This document shows, piece by piece, positions 52,391-62,188 of a stretch of 64,000 nt of DNA. The first letter of the stretch is position 1; every line of letters starts with the position of its first letter. Source of the stretch: an uncultured Myxococcales bacterium (lineage in GTDB: Bacteria; Myxococcota_A; UBA9042); NCBI GenBank assembly GCA_903919145.1, contig CAIXGW010000016.1:49367-113366 (forward strand), written 5' to 3'. The notes beneath the pieces were generated by a model. It searched no databases. It worked only from the letters and a program-made list of their open reading frames with translations, and had not been told where the DNA came from. The position numbers and the translations under genes are program-made.

Positions 52391-53557
52391 CTACTCCCCC
52401 AAGAAAAAGCGCCGCCAGGCAGACATCGAGCCAAATTCATGGAGGAACCGCGGGTCAGAAGAGTTGAGCTCAATGGCCCCCAGCTTGAAGTTGCGCGTGG
52501 CCTCGATGGCTGAGAAGGTCTTGCCGGCGCGACTGGCAAGCGCATCGGCCTCCAATTTCTTGCCCAGCGCTTCAGCCTCTGCTTCGGCGCGCTCTCCTTG
52601 GGCCAGCAGCTTCTCATACTCCGCGTCGGCCTCAGAGCGGCGCGTCTTGTCAAACTCCACCGCCTTGGCCTTGACCTCGGCAATGGTGATCTCGATTTCC
52701 TTGCGCTTTTCTTCGATCTGCTTGTTCCAGGTCTCGCGCTCTAGGGCGACGTCTTTGTCGATGCCCTTCTGCACGGTGTCCGTCTCTTGCTTGGCCTTGG
52801 ATTCCTGCTGCTTGGCCGTGTCGAGCTCGGCCTGTACGGCAAACAGCTGCTTGGCCTGCAGCTGCGCCTCATAGGGCGGGTCAAACTGGATGGCGCGGAT
52901 GACCACCCCCGACTCGACGACCCGGATGTGGTACTGCCGCAGCTGCTTGTTGAGCGGCTTGATGGCCGACTTGGCGACTTTTTCGCGCTCGGCGGGAATC
53001 TGCACGGTCTCATTGGACAGCTGCGCCAAGTGTTCGCGCAGAAAACCTTCTGACACGGCCTGGACTTTGCTGTGGTAGCTGTCGGCAAAGCCCTCTCTGA
53101 CGATCAGGTGCGCCTCGCCCGGCACGATCTGGTAGATGACGGCGATGTCGACGTGAACGACGTTGTTCTCTCTGGTTCGCAGATCCAGCGTGTTGGTGCC
53201 GGTGAATTCGACATAGTGCAGGCTGCGCTTGAGCCGGTACCAGCTGTGCAGCAGCGGCAGGCCAATGTGGTGGCCCTGCTCAAAGTCGTCGTCTTCGATG
53301 CCCGAGCTCAGCGAGCGGCGCACGCCGATCTCGTCGGGTTCGATGTAGGTGCTGCACATCGACGGCGCCACCCAGGCGCAAATCGTCAGCAAGCTCAGCG
53401 TCTGCAGGTTGATCCAGCGCTTCCAGCCAGGGGCGGCTGGCTGCGTGTCTGGCTCCTGCGCCGTGGCCGCTTCGGGCCCGGGCTTGCGCCGCGGAGGCGG
53501 GGGAGGAGGAGGTGGCGCTGCGCCTTCCGTGGGATCGCCGTCGACTTCGCTGCTCAT
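52391..53557 (-). CDS. SPFH/prohibitin-family membrane protein
   Basis: 388 residues. A Pro-rich N-terminus (PPPPPPPP) precedes one membrane segment (about 52-68), then the SPFH core (IEPDEIGVRRSL, VHVDIAVIYQI) and a long Lys/Glu coiled coil (QQESKAKQETDTVQKG to EAEALGKKLEAD). Members form large ring-like oligomers on membranes, like HflK/HflC. Its start overlaps the stop of the second SPFH gene (ATGA). Confidence 0.88.
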   Translation of the reverse strand: MSSEVDGDPTEGAAPPPPPPPPRRKPGPEAATAQEPDTQPAAPGWKRWINLQTLSLLTICAWVAPSMCSTYIEPDEIGVRRSLSSGIEDDDFEQGHHIGLPLLHSWYRLKRSLHYVEFTGTNTLDLRTRENNVVHVDIAVIYQIVPGEAHLIVREGFADSYHSKVQAVSEGFLREHLAQLSNETVQIPAEREKVAKSAIKPLNKQLRQYHIRVVESGVVIRAIQFDPPYEAQLQAKQLFAVQAELDTAKQQESKAKQETDTVQKGIDKDVALERETWNKQIEEKRKEIEITIAEVKAKAVEFDKTRRSEADAEYEKLLAQGERAEAEAEALGKKLEADALASRAGKTFSAIEATRNFKLGAIELNSSDPRFLHEFGSMSAWRRFFLGE

Positions 53558-54687
53558 GGCTTGAGCTCCCCAGCCGCCTCAAGGTGGCGCACGTTTAGCG
53601 TCGAAGGCACGGGCCGCGCATAGGGAACGGCCGTCACGTTTTGCAACTGCGGAAAGACGTTTTTGGCGATCTCCAAGTTGAGCACGTCTGGCCCGGCGGC
53701 GCCCACCGCGTTGATCTTGGCGGCCAGGCCGCGCGCCCGCTCTTTGGCTGCCTCGGCCGCTGCCACAGAGCGATTGGTCTTTTCGGCAAAGATCGCCTTG
53801 GCCTCGGCAATCCGCCCAATGGCGTAGGTCTCTGCCGAGCGCTGCACGCTGACCAGTTCATTGAGGGCCTGCTGCTGCTTGGCCGCCAGATCCGCGGCCA
53901 GGGTCTGGAACTCAGCGGACTTCTGCTCGCGAATCTCTTGGATTTTTCGCTCTTTCTCTTTGACCAGCCGCTCGCGCTGTTTGGCGTTGACCTGCACCGC
54001 CTGCTCTGCGGTCTGCCGCTCTTTGATGGCGGCCTCTACGGCCACGTCAAAGCTGGGCTTGGGCGTCAGAATCTGGCTGACCTCAATGCCGGTGGGCTTG
54101 AGGCGCTGGTTCAGGGTGGTCTTGGAGAGGGTGGTGGCCTTGGAATAGCTCGACGGGTCAGCCGCCTGCAAGAAGCTGTAGCGGCCAAACTCGTCTCGCA
54201 GTACTTCGCGAGCATGGGTCAGCATGGCCTCTTGCTTGTAGGCGTCGCCGCGGCCGTGGGTCTCTATGATCACGTCGGCTTTGGTGGCATCCAGCTGGTA
54301 GTGAATCTCCAGCTTGCCAAACCAGAAGTTGGATCCGTCACTGGCCCGCACCGTCAAGCGCCGCACATGCGAGGCGTCCCTGTCTTGATCGCCTTGCATG
54401 ATAAGGACTTGTGGCCGGATATCCAGCGTCTCTACCCGCTGAAACCACGGCACGTAGCTCACCGTGCCCTGCTCAGCGATGACCCGGCGCTCTGGCCCAA
54501 ACAGGGCGATGCCGGTGGTGTTGTAGATGACGGCCACTTCGCCGGGCTCAATTTCAGTCAAGCCGGCCCCACCGCTGCCAAGGGTATAGGCGGCGAGGAT
54601 CAAGGCGACGCCGGGCAGGATCCAGCGGGTCGGTCGCAACCGGCTGGCAAAGCCTTGGGCGCGCTGCGGTAGGGGGGAACTAGACAT
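53554..54687 (-). CDS. SPFH/prohibitin-family membrane protein
   Basis: 377 residues. A membrane segment (about 22-42) is followed by the SPFH domain (EIEPGEVAVIYNTTG, RLTVRASDG, FWFGKLEIHYQLD) and a coiled coil with LAAKQQQALNELV and AEAKAIFAEKTN. First gene of the operon. The pair with its neighbour resembles HflK/HflC, but no HflX, FtsH or serine-protease NfeD-type gene lies here. Confidence 0.88.
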   Translation of the reverse strand: MSSSPLPQRAQGFASRLRPTRWILPGVALILAAYTLGSGGAGLTEIEPGEVAVIYNTTGIALFGPERRVIAEQGTVSYVPWFQRVETLDIRPQVLIMQGDQDRDASHVRRLTVRASDGSNFWFGKLEIHYQLDATKADVIIETHGRGDAYKQEAMLTHAREVLRDEFGRYSFLQAADPSSYSKATTLSKTTLNQRLKPTGIEVSQILTPKPSFDVAVEAAIKERQTAEQAVQVNAKQRERLVKEKERKIQEIREQKSAEFQTLAADLAAKQQQALNELVSVQRSAETYAIGRIAEAKAIFAEKTNRSVAAAEAAKERARGLAAKINAVGAAGPDVLNLEIAKNVFPQLQNVTAVPYARPVPSTLNVRHLEAAGELKP

Positions 54688-54841
54688 GAGTCACCTCAGC
54701 TCCGTTCTATCGCACGGATCCGCCCGGCATAAAAGGGCGGGCTGCAATGGTATGGAAGAGTTGAGGAGTTTGGCGGCTTGCCCTGGGTCGCGGCCGGCGG
54801 CGAAAGAGCAGGAACAGCCAAGGCGTTGCTTGCGGTACCCC

Positions 54842-55396
54842 TCAGGGGGCGTCGGACTCTGCTGCACCAGCCCACAGAGCGGCCACCTCCAGGTGACTCA
54901 TGTTCTGCTCGGCCGGCTGGGTACACAGGTAGCGGGCGCACTCAATGGGCCGGGCCTGGTAGATCTTGCAGCCGTGGCCATCGTAGAAAACACAGACACC
55001 GCGCAGAGTTCTATACAAGGCATCGACGCGGGTGCCCGGCTGCCAGGCCGGCTTGCCAAAGCGATCCAGCTTGACCGGTGCAAACACCTCTACACGTTTC
55101 TCCTCAAATTCGATCCCATCAATGACCAAGAACTTCCTTACAAACTCATCGGGCTGCATGCCAAGCGCTTGCGCCGATTGCTCTAATTCCCCGGGGCCGT
55201 ACCAGCCAGGGCTGGACTTGCAGCACAGCCCGCGGCGGATGCAGCCCAGAGAGGGGTCGGGGTGCTCGTCTGGCTCTTCGGCAGACCAGTAGGGGTTGTC
55301 GCCGCTCTCTGGCCCCGGTGCGTCTTCCGCGGGGCGGCTAGCTGGCTGCTCGCGGCCAAAGATCTTGAGGCGCTGTACTGGCTTGGGGTCGGTCAT
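54842..55396 (-). CDS. YkgJ-type cysteine-cluster protein
   Basis: 184 residues from the second of two nearby ATGs, chosen because AGGA lies seven bases upstream. Cysteines sit in CIRRGLCCKSSPG, GVCVFYDGHGC and IECARYLC, the pattern of the UPF0153/YkgJ family, thought to bind zinc or an iron-sulfur cluster. Function of the family is not established. The N-terminal 55 residues are polar. Confidence 0.8.
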   Translation of the reverse strand: MTDPKPVQRLKIFGREQPASRPAEDAPGPESGDNPYWSAEEPDEHPDPSLGCIRRGLCCKSSPGWYGPGELEQSAQALGMQPDEFVRKFLVIDGIEFEEKRVEVFAPVKLDRFGKPAWQPGTRVDALYRTLRGVCVFYDGHGCKIYQARPIECARYLCTQPAEQNMSHLEVAALWAGAAESDAP

Positions 55397-55542
55397 CGGC
55401 ATTCCTACTGCGGCTGTCGGGCGCGCGGGTGGCAACGCTAGCACAGATCCGCCGAGCGTATCTGCCCTTTGCTGCTTGCCCGCCCCTCTTGAGCGACCTA
55501 CCGTTCTGCCAGTCGCCCTCCCCAGGCGCCCAGAATTGCCCA

Positions 55543-56148
55543 ATGAACCATCCGAAAATCGCTACCTTTGCCTCACTTTTTCCCGCCCTTGCTCTCTCCG
55601 GTTGCGCCGAAGACGAGCCCTCTCAGTCTACCGCCACGCTGTACCTGATGGACGCACCGCCGCCCGGCGTCACTTCAGTGATCGTCCACGTCGCCAGCAT
55701 CCAGGTTCACGTCGATGACAAGACCAAGACCACCTCGGACGACGCGGCCGACACCAAAAAAGACGGCGACGGCAAGTGGAAGACCCTGCTGGTCAACAAG
55801 CCCGTTGACCTGGTGCTGGCCCAGACTGAGACGGCGGCCGTCAAGCTGGGCGAGCTGCCCCTGCCCGACGGCAAGATCACCCAGATCCGCCTCATGCTCG
55901 ATAGCACCCAGAAGAACACCGCCAAAGTCGGAGACAAGACCTGCGACCTGGACCTCAGCAAGGTCAAGGATGGCCTGAGGATCAATCATTCGTTCAAGGC
56001 GCTGGATGTAGGCACTGGCAAGCAGCACCAAGCCTGGGTCGACTTCAAGCTCGACGAGGCGATGGAGGCCACCAAGGACTGCTACGCCCTCAAGCCGGTG
56101 CTAAAGCTCAAGAAGTTCAAGACGGGCGGCACGGAAGTTGGGCTGTAG
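55543..56148 (+). CDS. DUF4382-like lipoprotein
   Basis: 201 residues with lipobox ALSGC. ATLYLMDAPPPGVTSVIVHVASIQVHVDD, a Trp, VDLVLAQTETAAVKLGELPLPDGKITQIRLML together fit the DUF4382 fold found in secreted and lipid-anchored proteins. The role is unknown. An inserted Asp/Lys/Thr-rich loop (about 60-75) lies within it. Convergent with eutB, with only six bases between the stops. Confidence 0.8.
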   Translation: MNHPKIATFASLFPALALSGCAEDEPSQSTATLYLMDAPPPGVTSVIVHVASIQVHVDDKTKTTSDDAADTKKDGDGKWKTLLVNKPVDLVLAQTETAAVKLGELPLPDGKITQIRLMLDSTQKNTAKVGDKTCDLDLSKVKDGLRINHSFKALDVGTGKQHQAWVDFKLDEAMEATKDCYALKPVLKLKKFKTGGTEVGL

Positions 56149-56154
56149 TCGCGC

Positions 56155-57552
56155 CTAGACTTTTCTTTCAGCCCGCAAGACGTTGGGGCTGTGGAAGATC
56201 GTGGCGTCGCCGGCCCGTTCGGTCAGCTTGCCGTTGCGCCACAGGCCGATCCTCTCCATCCACGCCTCAAACTCGGGCGCGGGACGCAAGCCGTGGATCT
56301 CTCGCAGCTGGGCATTGTTGTGAAATGACGTGGTGTTGTAGTTCAGCATCACGTCGTCGCCCAGCGGAATGCCCATCAGGAAATTGACGCCGGCCGAGGC
56401 CAGCAGCATCTCCAGGCACTCCTGGTCGTCCTGGTCGCTCTCGGCGTGGTTGGTGTAGCAGACGTCGGTGCCCATCGACACCCCCATCAGCTTGCCCATG
56501 AAGTGATCTTCCAGGCCGGCGCGGGCGATCTGCTTGCCGTTCTGTAGGTATTCTGGGCCAATGAAGCCGACCACGCTGTTGACCAAGAACGGATGGTAGC
56601 GGCGGGCAAACCCATAGGTGCGCGCCTCCATGGTGGTCTGGTCGGTGTCGTAGTGGGCATTGGCCGAAAGCGCCGTTCCTTGCCCGGTCTCAAAGTACAT
56701 GACGTCAGGCCCTTCGGCGCTGCCCTCGCGGCGGGTCAGGTCGTAGGCTTCATCGATCATCGCCACAGAGATGCCAAAGTTGCGGTTGGCTTTTTCGGTG
56801 CCGGCCAGCGACTGAAAGCACAGGTCCACGGGGGCTTTGTGCTTGCGGATGGCGTCCATCTGGATGGTCACGTGGGCCAGCACGCACACCTGGGTCGGGA
56901 TGCGGTGCTGGCGGGTCAGGTCTTTGACGGCGTGCAGGATCGCCGCGGTGTTGTCCGTCGACTCGGTGGCCGGGTTGATGCCAATGACCGCGTCGCCGTT
57001 GCCATAGCTCAGGCCGTCTCGCACCGCTGCCAAGATGCCCTCTACCACGTCGACCGGGTGATTGGGCTGCAGCCGCGACGAGATCCGCCCCTCCAGGCCA
57101 ATGGTGTTGTTGCAGCGCCGGACCACGCGGATCTTTTTGCCGGCAACCACCAGGTCCATGGCCGACATCAGCTTGGCAGTCGCCGCCACCATCTCTGGCG
57201 TCAGGCCCTTGGAGATGGCGGCAATATCCTCAGCATTGGTGCGGCGATCCAGCAACCACTCGCGCAGCTGCCCCGGCGTCCAGCTGTGGATCTTCTTGTA
57301 CGCCCGCTGGTCCAAGCCGTCGACGATGAGGCGGGTAATCTCGTCGGTCTCATAGGGGACCGAAGGATTCTCAAAGAAATGGCGCAATTCCACGTCGGCG
57401 ATGACGCGCTTGGCGGCGACGCGCTGGCTGGTGGACTCGGCGGCCAGGCCCGCGGCGCGATCGCCGGACTTCTCTTCGCTGGCGCGGTTGAGCGCGTCTT
57501 TAAGGCTGCGAAAAGTGAAGGTCTGGCCGTGCAGTTGGGTGCTCAGCTTCAT
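56155..57552 (-). CDS. eutB: Ethanolamine ammonia-lyase large subunit
   Basis: 465 residues, close to the usual 453. EutB is the catalytic subunit of the adenosylcobalamin enzyme that splits ethanolamine into acetaldehyde and ammonia. Conserved blocks include RVVRRCNNTIGLEGRISSRLQPNHP, YGNGDAVIGINPATES, FETGQGTALSANAHY and GVSMGTDVCYTNHAESDQDDQE. The small subunit eutC, normally adjacent, is not here; downstream lies a convergent lipoprotein gene. It begins three bases after a Cys-rich lipoprotein gene, with GGAGG upstream. Confidence 0.95.
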   Translation of the reverse strand: MKLSTQLHGQTFTFRSLKDALNRASEEKSGDRAAGLAAESTSQRVAAKRVIADVELRHFFENPSVPYETDEITRLIVDGLDQRAYKKIHSWTPGQLREWLLDRRTNAEDIAAISKGLTPEMVAATAKLMSAMDLVVAGKKIRVVRRCNNTIGLEGRISSRLQPNHPVDVVEGILAAVRDGLSYGNGDAVIGINPATESTDNTAAILHAVKDLTRQHRIPTQVCVLAHVTIQMDAIRKHKAPVDLCFQSLAGTEKANRNFGISVAMIDEAYDLTRREGSAEGPDVMYFETGQGTALSANAHYDTDQTTMEARTYGFARRYHPFLVNSVVGFIGPEYLQNGKQIARAGLEDHFMGKLMGVSMGTDVCYTNHAESDQDDQECLEMLLASAGVNFLMGIPLGDDVMLNYNTTSFHNNAQLREIHGLRPAPEFEAWMERIGLWRNGKLTERAGDATIFHSPNVLRAERKV

Positions 57553-57555
57553 GGT

Positions 57556-58032
57556 CTAGGGGTCCTCCCTGGAGGCACACACGCTCAGACCGGTCGAGAA
57601 CACGCCAGATAGGCCGCTCACACAGTACGGCTGGTTCGGGTTGATCGCTTGGCAGTAGGCGCTGATGCCCGTGGTATTGTCATTCTTGCAGTAGACTGCG
57701 CACTCCTTACCTGCGCCCTTGGCCGCGGCGATGCAGGTGAAGCTGAGGCCCTTGTCATTGCCGTTGTCATTGCTGCACTGCGAGGTGGCGCCGCCGCAAG
57801 AGCACTGCTTGGTGCACACGCCGACCGTCGAAGACAAGCCCTGCTGCATGGCCGTCTTGACGCAGGTGCCGTACTTGCACTGCGCGGCGCTGGTGCAGGC
57901 GATGCCGGGCAGCAACCCGGTGGCGTTGGAAATGACTGGTGCCGGGTAGGGGCACACACCCTGCTCGGTCGTGGTGGTGTCGACGCAGCCGCCAAGCGCA
58001 CCCAGGGCCAAAAACACTGCCAGCCATCTCAT
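57556..58032 (-). CDS. Cysteine-rich lipoprotein
   Basis: 158 residues with lipobox ALGGC; the ATG has GGAGG five bases upstream. The mature protein holds about 13 cysteines in a GTCVKT...CTKQCSCGG...CVYC arrangement, suggesting several disulphides. No family recognised. It lies directly before eutB and 38 bases after a transglycosylase gene, probably in one operon. Confidence 0.75.
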   Translation of the reverse strand: MRWLAVFLALGALGGCVDTTTTEQGVCPYPAPVISNATGLLPGIACTSAAQCKYGTCVKTAMQQGLSSTVGVCTKQCSCGGATSQCSNDNGNDKGLSFTCIAAAKGAGKECAVYCKNDNTTGISAYCQAINPNQPYCVSGLSGVFSTGLSVCASREDP

Positions 58033-58070
58033 CGGAGCCTCCAAAGCGCGGCGATTGCGGCGGCGGGCGA

Positions 58071-58967
58071 TCATCCGCCCACTTCGCGCAACGCTGCGTC
58101 TCGCAACTGATAGTAGGTCTTTAGAACCTTGCGCACGTAGTCATCTGTGGCCGCAAACGGGGTGGCGTCGCGGCTCAGCACCCGCATCGAGCCGGCGTGG
58201 TAGGCCGACAGGACCTTGACCAGATCGCCTTCAAACTTGTTGGCCAAGACCCGCAGAAAGCGCGTGCCGCCCATGATGTTTTGCGCCGGATCGTTGATGT
58301 CCTCTACGCCCAGCGCCGCAGCGGTGGCCGGCAGCAGCTGCATCAAGCCCACGGCGCCTTTGTGCGAGACCACCAGCGGATTGGCGCCGCTCTCTACCTG
58401 CATGACTGCCCGAATCAGCTGGGCCGGCAAGCGGTAGCGCGCCGCCGCCAGGCCGATCTCGACGGCAAAGGGCCCGTCATCTGGCAGGCCGGCGCTGGGT
58501 CCGGCGCCTGCTCCGGCTTCTTCGCGCGGCGGAGCTGGCGTTGGGCTGCGCTTGCCCCAGGCGTCGCGGCGCACCGGTGCGCTGCCCGGCGCGGGCGCAT
58601 AGGCAGCCGGAGCCGACGGGGCCGCGGGCGCGGTGTAGCCGCCGCTGGTCAACACGACGCTGCCGCCGCCGCCACCGCCGCCGCCACCGCGCCATGAGCA
58701 GCCAGGGGGATCGGCATAGGAGACTTCGCAGCGCTTGGCCACCCAGCTATCTGAACGCCGCCCCGCCCGAAAATGTTTGAGGTTGACCGAGCGCAGGACC
58801 TTGGCGCCGGTCTCGTCGCGGTCGCCGAGATCGCAATTGAAGATGACCTCTGAGCACGCGGCGTGGGCAGGCCAGGCGACCGCCATGCCCACCACAGCCA
58901 CCAGCCCTGCGCCGAGGCCGCGCAAGTAGGTGCGCACGCTGACGATGGTCGCTGGCAGCTGGATCAT
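58071..58967 (-). CDS. Lytic transglycosylase (SLT family)
   Basis: 298 residues from an internal ATG giving a signal peptide that ends at WPAHAA. A poly-Gly stretch and a Pro/Ala linker lead to a C-terminal SLT domain: VMQVESGANP with the catalytic Glu, GAVGLMQLLPATA and LSAYHAGS. It cleaves peptidoglycan glycan strands. The N-terminal part also has two cysteines around DPPGCSW. Probably co-transcribed with the Cys-rich lipoprotein and eutB. Confidence 0.9.
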   Translation of the reverse strand: MIQLPATIVSVRTYLRGLGAGLVAVVGMAVAWPAHAACSEVIFNCDLGDRDETGAKVLRSVNLKHFRAGRRSDSWVAKRCEVSYADPPGCSWRGGGGGGGGGSVVLTSGGYTAPAAPSAPAAYAPAPGSAPVRRDAWGKRSPTPAPPREEAGAGAGPSAGLPDDGPFAVEIGLAAARYRLPAQLIRAVMQVESGANPLVVSHKGAVGLMQLLPATAAALGVEDINDPAQNIMGGTRFLRVLANKFEGDLVKVLSAYHAGSMRVLSRDATPFAATDDYVRKVLKTYYQLRDAALREVGG

Positions 58968-59145
58968 GGGCAACCTGGGCAAAAGGAGAATAGGAACCCT
59001 GCGCACCACAACCCCCCAGTATGCCAGATTCTGCCCGCTTGGCCAGAATGGCCGCAGCCCATCGCGGCGCTGCGGTTTTCGCCCTGCTGCCAACGTGCTA
59101 TGAAGCCTTCCGCCCCGCGCATCCCCCGCCTGGAGGCCCTATCCC

Positions 59146-60792
59146 GTGTCCGACTCACCCGCCCCGCCCCAAGTCGCCTTGGTCGGTTTTGGCCCTTGGG
59201 GCCGCAACATCGCCCGCGTCCTTCATCAACTCGGCGCCCTGGCAGGGGTTTGCGACCCCGACCCGGCGGCCCGCGTCTCGGCCCAAGCCGCCTATCCCGC
59301 CCTGCCTGTGTGGTCCAGCGCCGACGAAGTGCCCGCCGCGCTGGCGGTGGCGATCGCGTCGCCAGCGGCCCTGCACGCCCAGCAGGCGCAGTGGTTCTTG
59401 CGGCGCGGCCAGCACGTCTTTGTAGAGAAGCCGATTGCCCTGCAGGTCGACGACTGTGCGCCGCTGCTGGAATTGGCCAAGCACCACAAGCTAGTGCTGA
59501 TGGTCGGCCATCTGCTGCACCACCATCCCGCCGTCATTGCGCTGGACCAGCTGGTGCAGCAAGGGGTCCTGGGGCGCCTACAGTACCTGTACTCCAACCG
59601 CCTGAATTTGGGCAGGTTTCGCCGCGAAGAGAACTCGCTGTGGTCCTTTGCTCCCCATGATATCGCGGTGATGTTGCGGTTGGTGGGCGCCTCGCCCCAG
59701 CGCGTCACGGCCACCGGCGGCTACTTCTTGCATGCCCACATCGCTGATACCACCATGACTACGCTAACTTGGGACCAGGGGGTTCAGGCGCACATCCACG
59801 TGTCGTGGCTGCATCCCTTCAAGGAGCAGCGCCTGGTGGTGGTGGGCCAAGAGGCCATGGCCGTCTTTGACGATCAGCAGCCGTGGCCCAACAAGTTGAC
59901 GCTGTTTCGCCACGGCGTGGACTGGCGAGACGGGGTGCCGTCGCCGCGCCGCGCCGAGCCCGAAGCCGTTCCGCTGCCCCAGCTGGAGCCGCTGCGCCAA
60001 GAGATGCTGGCTTTTTTGCAGGCCATTGCCGACCCGACCGCGCCGATCATCGCCGACGGCGCCGAAGCGACCCGGGTGCTGCGGGTGCTGGACGCCGCCG
60101 AGCGTTCTCTGCGCCAGGCTGGGGTGCCGGTCGACCTGGCCGCCGTGGAGCCGCCGCAGCTGGACCGTCCGATTGGCGAGATTGCAGGGGATTGGCAGAG
60201 CCGCGGCGTGACGGTGCACCCCAGCGCCCAAGTGGGGCAGGGCGCGCAGCTGGGCCAGGGCACCCGGGTCTGGCACTTCTCTCATGTCATGGACGGCGCC
60301 GTGGTGGGCCGCGACTGCGTGCTGGGCCAGAACAGCTTTGTGCAAAGCGGAGCCGTGCTGGGAGACAGGGTGCGCCTGCAGAACAACGTCTCTGTCTACG
60401 CCGGAGTGGTGCTGGCCGATGACGTCTTCTGCGGTCCTTCTTGCGTGTTTACCAACGTGGTTCGCCCGCGGGCCCACGTCAGCCGCAAGCAGGAATTTGC
60501 CGCCACTCCGATCGGCCAGGGCGCTACCTTGGGCGCCAATGCGACCATTGTCTGCGGCAACCGCATTGGCAGCTACGCGTTTGTGGCTGCCGGCGCCGTG
60601 GTTACCCGCGACGTTCCCGATCACGGCTTGGTGGCCGGCAATCCCGCCCGGCTGCGTGGCTGGGTCTGCAGCTGCGGCGAGAAATTGGCTTTGGCGCTGG
60701 CCCCGGTAGAAGGCGCCGCCGCGGTGTGCCAGCGCTGCAAGCTGGTGTGGCAGTGGGACGGCCAGAGCGTCTTGGAGGCAAAGCAGCCATGA
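59146..60792 (+). CDS. Fused sugar-nucleotide dehydrogenase and LbH acyltransferase
   Basis: 548 residues that join two enzymes usually encoded separately (WbpB-like and WbpD-like). Residues 1-330 are a Gfo/Idh/MocA NAD-dependent dehydrogenase ([20 protein letters not shown]). Residues about 350-500 are a left-handed beta-helix acyltransferase ([36 protein letters not shown]). The end has CSCGEK...CQRC, a possible zinc ribbon in place of the usual tail. The GTG start is used; the next gene overlaps its stop (ATGA). With that aminotransferase it should make a 3-acylamino sugar nucleotide for surface polysaccharide. Confidence 0.88.
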   Translation: MSDSPAPPQVALVGFGPWGRNIARVLHQLGALAGVCDPDPAARVSAQAAYPALPVWSSADEVPAALAVAIASPAALHAQQAQWFLRRGQHVFVEKPIALQVDDCAPLLELAKHHKLVLMVGHLLHHHPAVIALDQLVQQGVLGRLQYLYSNRLNLGRFRREENSLWSFAPHDIAVMLRLVGASPQRVTATGGYFLHAHIADTTMTTLTWDQGVQAHIHVSWLHPFKEQRLVVVGQEAMAVFDDQQPWPNKLTLFRHGVDWRDGVPSPRRAEPEAVPLPQLEPLRQEMLAFLQAIADPTAPIIADGAEATRVLRVLDAAERSLRQAGVPVDLAAVEPPQLDRPIGEIAGDWQSRGVTVHPSAQVGQGAQLGQGTRVWHFSHVMDGAVVGRDCVLGQNSFVQSGAVLGDRVRLQNNVSVYAGVVLADDVFCGPSCVFTNVVRPRAHVSRKQEFAATPIGQGATLGANATIVCGNRIGSYAFVAAGAVVTRDVPDHGLVAGNPARLRGWVCSCGEKLALALAPVEGAAAVCQRCKLVWQWDGQSVLEAKQP

Positions 60793-61934
60793 GCGAAATT
60801 CCACCGGTTCCGTTCTTTGATATGGCCCGCGTCTTGGCTCCGCTGCGCGGCGAGCTGCACGCGGCCCTGGACCGCTGTCTGCAGCACGGCACGTTTGTCT
60901 TGGGGCCAGAAGTCGTTGGCTTTGAAAGCAAACTCTCAGCCTGGCTGCGGATTCCCCATGCTGTTGGTGTATCTAGCGGCACCGACGCCCTGCTGGCCAC
61001 GTTCTTGGCCCTGCAGCTGGAAGGCGGTGACTGGACGCCGCTGCGGGCCGGCGACGAGGTGCTGACCACGCCGTTTTCCTTTATCTCGTCAGCTACCTCG
61101 GTGCTGAGAGCTGGACTGCGGCCGGTGTTTGCCGATCTGGCGCCCGGCACTTTTCACCCGGGCTTGCAGGAGCTGCAGCGAGCCGTCACCCCTCGCACCA
61201 AGGCGGTTCTGGTCGTTCACCTCTTTGGCGAGCCGCTGGACATTGCGCCGATTGCCGAGTGGTGCCGCGCCAACGGCCTGCTGCTGGTAGAAGACTGCGC
61301 GCAGGCGATTGGCGCCGTTCAGCCCGACGGCCGCTCGGTGGGAGGCGCGGGAATCGCCGGCTGCTTCTCGTTCTTTCCGGCCAAGAACCTGGGGGCGCTG
61401 GGAGACGGCGGCGCGGTGGTCACCCGCCACGAAGGGCTTGCCGCCAAAGTCAAAGAGACGCGCCAACACGGCCAGGCGGTGCGCTACCAGTTTGAGCACC
61501 TGGGCGGCAATTTTCGCTTGGATGCCCTACAGGCGGCCTTTCTTTCTACGCTTTTGCCGCACCTGGATGGCTTCTTGGCCCAGCGGCGCCACCGCGCCAG
61601 GCGCTACTTGCAGGCGTTTGGGCCGCTTGCCCAGGTGCGGCCCGACCAGCTGCGGCTGCCGCCTGATCGGCCGGGCCACGCCTGGAACCAGTTTGTGGTG
61701 CGCAGTGACGATCGCAGCCACCTGCGTCAGGTCCTGCAGCAGGCGGGGGTGGCGACGCAGATTTACTATCCATCGGCCTTGCACCAGCAAGGGGCGCTAC
61801 AGGCCGCCGACCCGCCGGTCAGCCTGCCCTTTGCCGAGCAAGCCTGCCGCACGGTGCTGGCGCTGCCGGTGGCGCCGGGAATGACCGATGCCGAGCAAGA
61901 TCGCGTGATTTCAGCAGTTCTGCGGGCCTGGTAG
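60789..61934 (+). CDS. DegT/DnrJ/EryC1 sugar aminotransferase
   Basis: 381 residues. A PLP-dependent sugar-nucleotide aminotransferase of the WbpE type. [30 protein letters not shown] (cofactor Asp) and the lysine in [16 protein letters not shown] are conserved. The track ORF begins much earlier in the wrong region. Translationally coupled to the fusion enzyme. Acts in the cytoplasm on a keto-sugar nucleotide. Confidence 0.92.
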   Translation: MSEIPPVPFFDMARVLAPLRGELHAALDRCLQHGTFVLGPEVVGFESKLSAWLRIPHAVGVSSGTDALLATFLALQLEGGDWTPLRAGDEVLTTPFSFISSATSVLRAGLRPVFADLAPGTFHPGLQELQRAVTPRTKAVLVVHLFGEPLDIAPIAEWCRANGLLLVEDCAQAIGAVQPDGRSVGGAGIAGCFSFFPAKNLGALGDGGAVVTRHEGLAAKVKETRQHGQAVRYQFEHLGGNFRLDALQAAFLSTLLPHLDGFLAQRRHRARRYLQAFGPLAQVRPDQLRLPPDRPGHAWNQFVVRSDDRSHLRQVLQQAGVATQIYYPSALHQQGALQAADPPVSLPFAEQACRTVLALPVAPGMTDAEQDRVISAVLRAW

Positions 61935-62188
61935 AGCTCTCTGCCAGAAAGCCTTGCGAAATTCTGAATTCACAGGGGATCTCTAGAGTTGGGCCGGAGA
62001 CACCCCACAGCGCGGGACCGTTGTGGGTGGCAGGCTCCGCTGGGGGCGAGCCTGTCGACCCGCTGGTGCATCGCTGCTGAAGCCGCAGAGGCCTTGGCGG
62101 AATAGTCGCCCGGAGCCCAGGGTTCAACTCGCGCCGCAGGCCCATTTCGGCTACACTGCGCGCCCCGCCACAGGAGGCACCTATCGCC

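Noticed and set aside
54715-54755. CCGCCC/GGGCGG hairpin between the SPFH and YkgJ genes as a terminator
   Set aside because: The stem is short and no T-run follows in either direction.
59764-60804. 346-residue minus-strand ORF
   Set aside because: Antisense to the fusion enzyme; His/Gln/Gly-rich shadow without a domain.
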